Source: Gammaproteobacteria bacterium (GTDB lineage: Bacteria; Pseudomonadota; Gammaproteobacteria; UBA4575). Taken from it: DNA of 64,000 bases. The translations under genes and the position numbers were made by a program. Shown piece after piece: positions 58,600-64,000 of the stretch (positions are counted from its first letter, which is position 1; the number at the start of each line of letters is the position of its first letter). Below the pieces are notes generated by a model, which was not told the origin of the DNA, did no database searches, and saw nothing but the letters and a program-made list of their open reading frames with translations. The stretch is from assembly GCA_033344735.1 (NCBI GenBank), contig JAWPMW010000001.1, positions 1,494,171-1,558,170 on the forward strand. Reading direction: 5' to 3'.

Positions 58600-60276
58600 A
58601 TGACTAAAAAACTCAGACCTCATTCTTCAATTGTTGTTGACGGCACCGAACGTGCTCCAAGCCGTGCAATGTTACGCGCAGTCGGTTTCAAGGATGATGA
58701 CTTTAAAAAACCCCAAATAGGCATCGCATCCACTTGGAGTATGGTGACGCCATGCAATATGCATATCAATACGCTTGCAGACAAAGCCGCGGCAGGTGCA
58801 GATGCGGCAGGTGGCAAAGGCGTCATTTTTAACACTATTACTATTTCCGATGGCATCTCGATGGGTTCTGAAGGTATGAAATACTCTCTTGTGTCAAGAG
58901 AAGTGATTGCAGACTCAATTGAAACAGTGACGGGTTGTGAAGGATTTGACGGTGTAGTCGCAATAGGTGGTTGCGATAAAAATATGCCGGGCTGTTTAAT
59001 TGCGTTAGCAAGACTTAATCGACCTGCCGTTTTTGTTTATGGTGGCACGATTATGCCGGGCAATTACAAAGGCACTAAGATAGATGTCGTCTCTGTATTT
59101 GAAGCTGTTGGGCAACATGCTAAACGGCAACTTAATAACAAAGAATTAAAAGAGGTCGAGTCGACTGCGATTCCGGGGCCAGGTTCATGCGGGGGAATGT
59201 ACACTGCTAATACGATGGCATCAGCTATCGAAGCATTGGGCATGAGCTTGCCTGGTAGTTCTGCACAAGCCGCAATTTCAAAATCAAAAGAAACTGATTG
59301 TCGTAATGCCGGTAAAGCCGTTTTAGACCTGCTAAAAAAGAATATTCTCCCAAGCGACATTATGACTCGCCAAGCATTTTTAAATTCAATTGCTGTAATT
59401 ACTGCACTTGGCGGCTCAACCAATGCTGTTTTGCACTTACTTGCTATGGCACATTCAACTAACGTGAAACTATCCATTGATGACTTCACGCGCATTGGTA
59501 AGAAAGTGCCCGTACTTGCAGACTTGCGACCAAGTGGCAAATATATGATGTCTGAATTAATTGCCATTGGCGGCATTCAGCCATTGATGAAAATGCTGCT
59601 TGAAGCAGGGTTGATTAATGGTGATTGCATGACTGTCACAGGTAAAACTCTTAAACAAAATCTGAAAGACGTCAAATCTTATCCTAAGCGCCAGAAAATA
59701 ATACGCCCGCTGGATAATCCTATTAAGAAAGATAGCCATCTAGTAATCCTTTACGGAAACTTAGCACCTGAAGGTGCAGTGGCTAAAATTTCTGGCAAAG
59801 AAGGTCTATCTTTTACTGGGAAAGCAAAAGTGTTTGCGTCTGAAGAAGCAGCACTGAAGAAAATTCTCGATGGCGGCATCAAAGCAGGCGACGTGATCGT
59901 AATTCGTTATGAAGGCCCTATCGGTGGTCCAGGAATGCGTGAAATGCTATCGCCAACCTCCGCCATTATGGGCAAAGGATTAGGCAAAGATGTTGCACTA
60001 ATTACTGATGGCAGATTTTCTGGTGGCAGCCATGGATTCGTTGTTGGGCACATTACTCCTGAAGCGGCAGTTGGTGGACCATTGGCGCTAGTGAAGAATG
60101 GAGACCAAATTACAATTGATGCTAAAAAACGCGAAATGACGCTACATGTGGCGAAAAGTGAACTTACTAAACGCAAACGCGCTTGGAAAGCACCTAAGTC
60201 CAAGTACAACCGTGGTGTATTGGCAAAATATGCAAAACAAGTCAGTTCCGCGTCAAATGGGGCTGTTACAGATTAA
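58600..60276 (+). CDS. ilvD: Dihydroxy-acid dehydratase
   Basis: 558 residues, the short IlvD form. Cluster-binding cysteines lie in [18 protein letters not shown] and [15 protein letters not shown]; the C-terminal [19 protein letters not shown] block is complete. Makes 2-keto acids for valine and isoleucine synthesis. IlvD rather than Edd is supported by length and by [13 protein letters not shown]. Stands alone, with ilvE at 43.7 kb. Confidence 0.95.
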   Translation: MTKKLRPHSSIVVDGTERAPSRAMLRAVGFKDDDFKKPQIGIASTWSMVTPCNMHINTLADKAAAGADAAGGKGVIFNTITISDGISMGSEGMKYSLVSREVIADSIETVTGCEGFDGVVAIGGCDKNMPGCLIALARLNRPAVFVYGGTIMPGNYKGTKIDVVSVFEAVGQHAKRQLNNKELKEVESTAIPGPGSCGGMYTANTMASAIEALGMSLPGSSAQAAISKSKETDCRNAGKAVLDLLKKNILPSDIMTRQAFLNSIAVITALGGSTNAVLHLLAMAHSTNVKLSIDDFTRIGKKVPVLADLRPSGKYMMSELIAIGGIQPLMKMLLEAGLINGDCMTVTGKTLKQNLKDVKSYPKRQKIIRPLDNPIKKDSHLVILYGNLAPEGAVAKISGKEGLSFTGKAKVFASEEAALKKILDGGIKAGDVIVIRYEGPIGGPGMREMLSPTSAIMGKGLGKDVALITDGRFSGGSHGFVVGHITPEAAVGGPLALVKNGDQITIDAKKREMTLHVAKSELTKRKRAWKAPKSKYNRGVLAKYAKQVSSASNGAVTD

Positions 60277-60490
60277 TTTTTGCACACAATGTCGTCTGTG
60301 TATTTTGTATAACTAAGAAAAAATGTGGTCTGCCCCTATTCCCATAATTATTATCATACCTCCTATAAGTAATACTTAGGCATAGATCTCACTATTTGCA
60401 GATAATATTCGTTGGAACTATGCACGGAATAGTTTAGGATTTAGCCCCTTTTTATCGCCCAGTTATTCACATTTTATAAGGAGCAGTTGA
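60277..60490 (+). other. Leader of the one-carbon genes, with RAYT/REP-like text
   Basis: 215 bp between ilvD and the 5-FCL gene. Near 60321-60345 the sequence reads tgtggtctgcccctattccc, which resembles REP-like elements near RAYT transposases; no transposase is present. A good AAGGAG site precedes the 5-FCL ATG. No riboswitch was recognised. Confidence 0.35.
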
Positions 60491-61123
60491 ATGGCACTGA
60501 CACCAGAAGAATTAGAAGCAATCATGGAACGCAAAAATAAGATGCGTCGTGAAGCTTATGACCGTCGTAATGCGCAAGAGAACAAAGATGAAGTCAGCGC
60601 TAAAGCTGTCGCGAATTTTATGGCTCTTCCTGAGTACCAAAAAGCACACACTATTATGTGGTACATCGATTGCCGTTCAGAGTGCCGCACTAAGCCAGAA
60701 TTATTAGCTGAAGTCGCTAAAGGCGAAAAGAAAATCATCGTTCCTTACTGCACAGAAGACGAAAATGGCGACAACAAACTTGGCTTGTGGTGGATGGAAA
60801 GCTTAGAAGAAATGGTTGTTGGTAAGTGGGACATCCTTGAGCCGCCAAAAGAAATGTGGGGAAATCCTGCTAAAGAAGTTCAGGCAGAAGATTTAGATCT
60901 AGTCATGGTTCCAGGCGTTGGTTTTGATCGCAACGGTGGCCGCATGGGTAATGGTCAAGGTTACTATGATCGACTCTTAGAAAAAGTACGTCCAGAGTCT
61001 CCACTAATTGCTCTAGGTTACGAGTCACAACTATTTGATAATGTGCTTGTTGCACCACACGATGTTTATATGGACAAAGTTGTTACTGAAGACGCTGTAT
61101 ACGAAGGCAAAGGAAGAGACTAA
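60491..61123 (+). CDS. 5-formyltetrahydrofolate cyclo-ligase family protein
   Basis: 210 residues. The N-terminal RKNKMRREAYDRR has the basic MTHFS motif, and VPGVGFDRNGGRMGNGQGYYDR (in part) is the ATP/folate-binding block of 5-FCL. Converts 5-formyl-THF to methenyl-THF. It overlaps the Ftr-like gene by one base (TAATG), so the two are translated together; in a C1 cluster this suggests handling of formyl-folates, not only salvage. Confidence 0.9.
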   Translation: MALTPEELEAIMERKNKMRREAYDRRNAQENKDEVSAKAVANFMALPEYQKAHTIMWYIDCRSECRTKPELLAEVAKGEKKIIVPYCTEDENGDNKLGLWWMESLEEMVVGKWDILEPPKEMWGNPAKEVQAEDLDLVMVPGVGFDRNGGRMGNGQGYYDRLLEKVRPESPLIALGYESQLFDNVLVAPHDVYMDKVVTEDAVYEGKGRD

Positions 61124-62046
61124 TGACTGCCATTATCGATGATACTTACGCAGAAGCATTTAAAAGCTTATACGTAGAGTTCTTAATCACTGCAAAAGAT
61201 CGCAAGTGGGTAGATCACGCAGTTAACGCGGCAACTGGAAACGGTTCAAGTTCTATTCTTTGTGATTGCGAGGCAGGCATGGATCGCTATGTAGGGCCAG
61301 GCGGAGACGAAAGTTTCGTCACTCCTGACGGTCGGCCAGGCGCGATTGTACAGTTACACGTACCTCGATTTCGCAAGGATCGTGTAGAAGCTTTGGGTAA
61401 ATCAGCCTTAGTGCGCATCAGCCAAAACGTTATGACTTGTCCAACAGCCTCTTGCTTTAACTTGATTGATTCTGAAGAGTATTACCACATGGGCCGTAAA
61501 GTAGCTTATTTTGGTAATGGATATCAAAAACGCATTGAGCGCTATGGTCGTAAAATGTGGTGGATCCCAATTTTAGGTGGCGAGTTTGTACTTGATCGTC
61601 GACTTGGTCGTGCTGACGGCTTGATGGGTGGCAACCTTTGGTTCTTTGGTAAAGATACTGACTCGGCATTAGAAGCTGCCGAAAAAGGTTGCGAAGCAAT
61701 TCTTCCGGTCGACGGCGTAATAACAACCTTCCCTGGTGGTATTGCAGGCAGTGGATCTAAAGCAGGTAGTGATTATGACTTCACCATTGCTAGTACATAC
61801 GAGAAATTCTGCCCGTTATTACAAGATCACCCTGATGTTGAAGCTGGCTTACCTGAAGGTGTTAACTCCGTGATGGAAATCATCATGAATGGACGCGATA
61901 TGGATTGCATTATCGAAGCAACACAAGCGGCGATCAATGCATCTAAAGAAACTGATGGTCTAATGATGATCTCAGCCGGCAACTACAATGGCCGACTAGG
62001 CAAAAGCTTTATATATTTAGATCCTAGCAAACAACCTAAAGACTAG
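61123..62046 (+). CDS. Formylmethanofuran-tetrahydromethanopterin formyltransferase-like protein (Ftr/FhcD)
   Basis: 307 residues, about the length of Ftr. It keeps the family's blocks: DTYAEAFKS, TPDGRPGAIVQLHV, MTCPTASCFNLID, GVITTFPGGIAGSGSKAG, LPEGVNSVMEIIMNG and SAGNYNGRLGKSF. Ftr moves a formyl group between methanofuran and tetrahydromethanopterin in methylotrophs and methanogens. No fmd/fwd, mch or mtdB gene is in the window, so it may act in a folate route with 5-FCL, or the rest may lie elsewhere. Confidence 0.85.
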   Translation: MTAIIDDTYAEAFKSLYVEFLITAKDRKWVDHAVNAATGNGSSSILCDCEAGMDRYVGPGGDESFVTPDGRPGAIVQLHVPRFRKDRVEALGKSALVRISQNVMTCPTASCFNLIDSEEYYHMGRKVAYFGNGYQKRIERYGRKMWWIPILGGEFVLDRRLGRADGLMGGNLWFFGKDTDSALEAAEKGCEAILPVDGVITTFPGGIAGSGSKAGSDYDFTIASTYEKFCPLLQDHPDVEAGLPEGVNSVMEIIMNGRDMDCIIEATQAAINASKETDGLMMISAGNYNGRLGKSFIYLDPSKQPKD

Positions 62047-62069
62047 CGTTTAGTTTTTGTTGCATGCAA

Positions 62070-62103
62070 GGCCAGTTGGGTTAAACTCAACTGGCCTTTT
62101 TTA
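62070..62103 (+). terminator. Rho-independent terminator after the Ftr-like gene
   Basis: GGCCAGTTG pairs with CAACTGGCC (62070-62078 with 62088-62096), extendable to 12 pairs with one G-T, then TTTTTTATT. It separates the 5-FCL/Ftr unit from folD. Confidence 0.85.
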
Positions 62104-62158
62104 TTGGGCCTGTCTTTATTAAATCAATAATCTGAATTCGGCACTTGAGACTTAACCA

Positions 62159-63013
62159 TTGATCATCGACGGCAAAAAAGTTGCGGTAGAAATACGCAAT
62201 AAAATTAAATCCCAACTAGAACACTTTCCTGATACTCAAATTACTCTAGCTACTGTTATTGTAGGGAGTAACCCTGCAAGCCAGCTATATGTAGGCATGA
62301 AGCATCGTGAAGCAAACGCTGCAGGTATTCATTCTAAGCGTATAGAGCTTGACGAAAATATTTCTCAAAAAGATTTAGAACACCAAATCTCTCTGCTTGC
62401 AGACGATGATAAAGTTCATGGGATTCTAGTTCAGCTACCACTACCGAAACATTTAAATAAAGAGAGAATGCTCAGCAGAATCCCGTCATACAAAGATGTT
62501 GATGGTTTAACTGAGATTAATATGGGTCGACTACTACAGGGTCACAAACAATTAGTTCCATGCACACCCTTAGGAGTAATACGATTAATCGAAGCTTACA
62601 ATATAGAGACTAGCGGTCGTAATGCAGTGGTTGTGGGTCGTTCTTCTCTAGTCGGCTTGCCTCAAATGTTGTTGTTATCCGAAAAAGGTGCTGACGCCAC
62701 AGTAACTCTCGCCCATTCACGCACAAAAGATCTCGCCGAGGTATGCAAAAAGGCTGATATTTTAGTTGCTGCGGTTGGCGTACCGGCCATTATCAAAGCA
62801 GAATTCGTCAAACCCGGAGCAATGGTGTTTGATGTTGGCGTCTCTAGAGTTGATGACAGAATCCAAGGTGATGTAGATTTTGATGCAGTTAGCAAAATAG
62901 CTGGTGGCATAACACCTATGCCCGGTGGCACTGGCCCAATGACAGTTGCTTGTTTATTACAAAACACTATTCTTGCTGCAACACTTCAAGATGTGTTGCC
63001 TAGGTCTCATTAA
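62159..63013 (+). CDS. folD: Bifunctional methylene-THF dehydrogenase/methenyl-THF cyclohydrolase
   Basis: 284 residues from a TTG at 62159 (MIIDGKKVA, matching FolD N-termini). The catalytic Lys is in YVGMKHREA, VQLPLP and KDVDGLTEIN are present, the NADP site is VVGRSSLVGLP, and the C-terminal GGITPMPGGTGPMT is complete. Interconverts methylene-, methenyl- and formyl-THF. Sits between the Ftr-like unit and sga, supporting a C1 role. Confidence 0.94.
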   Translation: MIIDGKKVAVEIRNKIKSQLEHFPDTQITLATVIVGSNPASQLYVGMKHREANAAGIHSKRIELDENISQKDLEHQISLLADDDKVHGILVQLPLPKHLNKERMLSRIPSYKDVDGLTEINMGRLLQGHKQLVPCTPLGVIRLIEAYNIETSGRNAVVVGRSSLVGLPQMLLLSEKGADATVTLAHSRTKDLAEVCKKADILVAAVGVPAIIKAEFVKPGAMVFDVGVSRVDDRIQGDVDFDAVSKIAGGITPMPGGTGPMTVACLLQNTILAATLQDVLPRSH

Positions 63014-63227
63014 ACGCTAAATAACCGCTATATCCAGCTAAACTGCGCTTGAGGACATGTGTCTGCTTGTGGCATCATGGCGAACTTTTCGGGATCTGTT
63101 GAAAAACCACCCACATTGTCAAATTTTAAGAATCTCCTTGCAGTTAAAAGGCTATCTCAAGACATGTACATAGCAAATCAAGGGTGTTCAAAAACTAGAT
63201 TTATCAACTCAATTTAAAGGTAACACT

Positions 63228-64000
63228 ATGCCTGGCCAAAAACTTAGCTTCCCAGGGCGCAATTATTTATTTGCTCCTGGCCCAACACATATTCCTAATG
63301 AAGTAATGAATGCAATGGTGGTTCCTCAAGAAGACCATCGTGCTCCAGACTTTCCACAATTAGTTAAGCCTCTATTAGAAGACCTAAAGAAAATCTTCAG
63401 AACTAGAAAAGGCCAGTGTTTCATCTTCCCAGCTACTGGAACAGCCGGTTGGGAAATCGCATTAACAAATACATTATCTCCAGGCGATAAAATTCTAACT
63501 TCACGATTCGGTCAATTTAGTCACTTATGGTTTGACTTAGCAACACGTATTGGTCTTGACGTTGAGGTAATTGATGTTCCTTGGGGTGAAGGCGTTCCTG
63601 TCATGGAAATCAAAAAGCGTCTAAGAGCGGATAAAGAGCGCAAAATCAAAGCCGTTGTTGCATGTCACAACGAAACTGCGACAGGTGTCACTAGTAATAT
63701 TGCTGCACTTGGTAAAGCAATGAAAAAAGACCTTAAGCACCCAGCGCTATTAATGGTTGATGGTGTAAGTTCTGTAGCAAGTATTGATTTCCGCATGGAC
63801 GAGTGGGGAGTAGATGTTGCAGTCAGCGGTTCTCAAAAAGGCTTCATGCTTCCTGCAGGCATGGCGCTACTAGCATTCAGCCCTAAAGCACTTACGAAGC
63901 ATAAATCTTCAAAGTGCGCGAAGTGCTTCTTAGACATTAAGGATCATCTTGCAACAAATAAAGACGGCTATTTCCCTTACACACCTTCAGTACCAATGTT
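63228..64000 (+). CDS. Serine-glyoxylate aminotransferase, cut by window edge
   Basis: At least 257 residues; the 3' end lies beyond the window. ATG at 63228 with AAAGG 8 nt upstream. FAPGPTHIPNEVMNAM is the class V aminotransferase N-terminus, PATGTAGWEIALTN follows, VDGVSSVASIDFRMDEWGVD precedes the PLP lysine in GSQKGFMLPAG. Converts serine and glyoxylate to hydroxypyruvate and glycine, the entry to the serine cycle. Context with folD and Ftr-like genes fits that role, though photorespiration-like glyoxylate disposal is also possible. Confidence 0.9.
   Translation, partial: MPGQKLSFPGRNYLFAPGPTHIPNEVMNAMVVPQEDHRAPDFPQLVKPLLEDLKKIFRTRKGQCFIFPATGTAGWEIALTNTLSPGDKILTSRFGQFSHLWFDLATRIGLDVEVIDVPWGEGVPVMEIKKRLRADKERKIKAVVACHNETATGVTSNIAALGKAMKKDLKHPALLMVDGVSSVASIDFRMDEWGVDVAVSGSQKGFMLPAGMALLAFSPKALTKHKSSKCAKCFLDIKDHLATNKDGYFPYTPSVPM

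Noticed and set aside
59064-59576. Minus-strand 170-codon frame inside ilvD
   Set aside because: Antisense to a conserved, full-length ilvD. No family features are seen in the translation.
63058-63174. Short plus-strand frame of 38 codons before serine-glyoxylate aminotransferase
   Set aside because: Its GAGG is too close to the ATG, the residues look random, and it is not protein-like compared with its neighbours.

Overview
The window reads as the chromosome of an AT-rich Gammaproteobacterium. It is Gram-negative: it carries Kdo transferase and Kdo kinase, heptosyltransferase II, HldE, a TolC-family protein and an Mla-type lipid transporter. It follows recognisable gammaproteobacterial gene orders (pcm-rhodanese-tolC-waaA, and glnE-ilvE beside LPS-core genes as in pseudomonads). 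The right edge (5-FCL, Ftr/FhcD-like formyltransferase, FolD, serine-glyoxylate aminotransferase) suggests one-carbon or serine-cycle metabolism as in methylotrophs. That is an inference from gene content; no C1 dehydrogenase lies in the window. I saw no rRNA, tRNA, CRISPR array or intact insertion sequence.

Layout. 1-11,020: housekeeping and envelope genes. These are a secreted Cys-repeat protein, an MlaE(STAS)-MlaF-MlaD-lipoprotein operon, truncated hemoglobin, SlyX, a LemA/M48 protease pair, a membrane-anchored glutaredoxin, a HerA-like DUF853 ATPase with an unknown partner, and a dienelactone hydrolase-like protein. 11,400-27,650: a type I secretion island on the minus strand, with a membrane fusion protein, two tandem ABC exporters whose ATPase motifs are degenerate in different ways, a 196-residue mini-substrate, and a 3,309-residue adhesin with 17 cadherin-like repeats, two LamG-like domains, ten RTX nonapeptides and a C-terminal signal shared with the mini-substrate. 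28,100-32,600: thiC (no visible TPP riboswitch), pcm, rhodanese and a TolC-family channel that could complete the secretion system.

32,590-47,470: an LPS-core region: waaA, kdkA, a GT9 glycosyltransferase, DUF6165, a polytopic membrane protein, a kinase-fold protein, a Gfo/Idh/MocA oxidoreductase, a radical SAM protein with extra cysteines, waaF, an InaA/WaaP-like kinase, hldE, ilvE and glnE. A 40-codon remnant of a methyl-accepting chemotaxis protein lies between the radical SAM gene and waaF and marks an old rearrangement. 47,540-52,880: an FbpABC-type ferric iron importer behind a perfect 29-bp operator-like palindrome, then a PA2779/PA2778-type pair. 53,057-56,490: pyrophosphatase, a LexA-like repressor overlapping a Y-family polymerase behind two direct-repeat LexA boxes in opposite orientations, and PPK2. 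56,500-64,000: two unknown secreted proteins, ilvD, and the one-carbon cluster, cut by the window edge inside serine-glyoxylate aminotransferase.

The points most worth a second look are the type I secretion island (head-and-tail mini-substrate, shared leader, asymmetric exporter pair), the Ftr-like/5-FCL pair beside FolD and Sga, the radical SAM/MocA/kinase module in the LPS region, and the LexA-polymerase operon with alphaproteobacterial-style operators.
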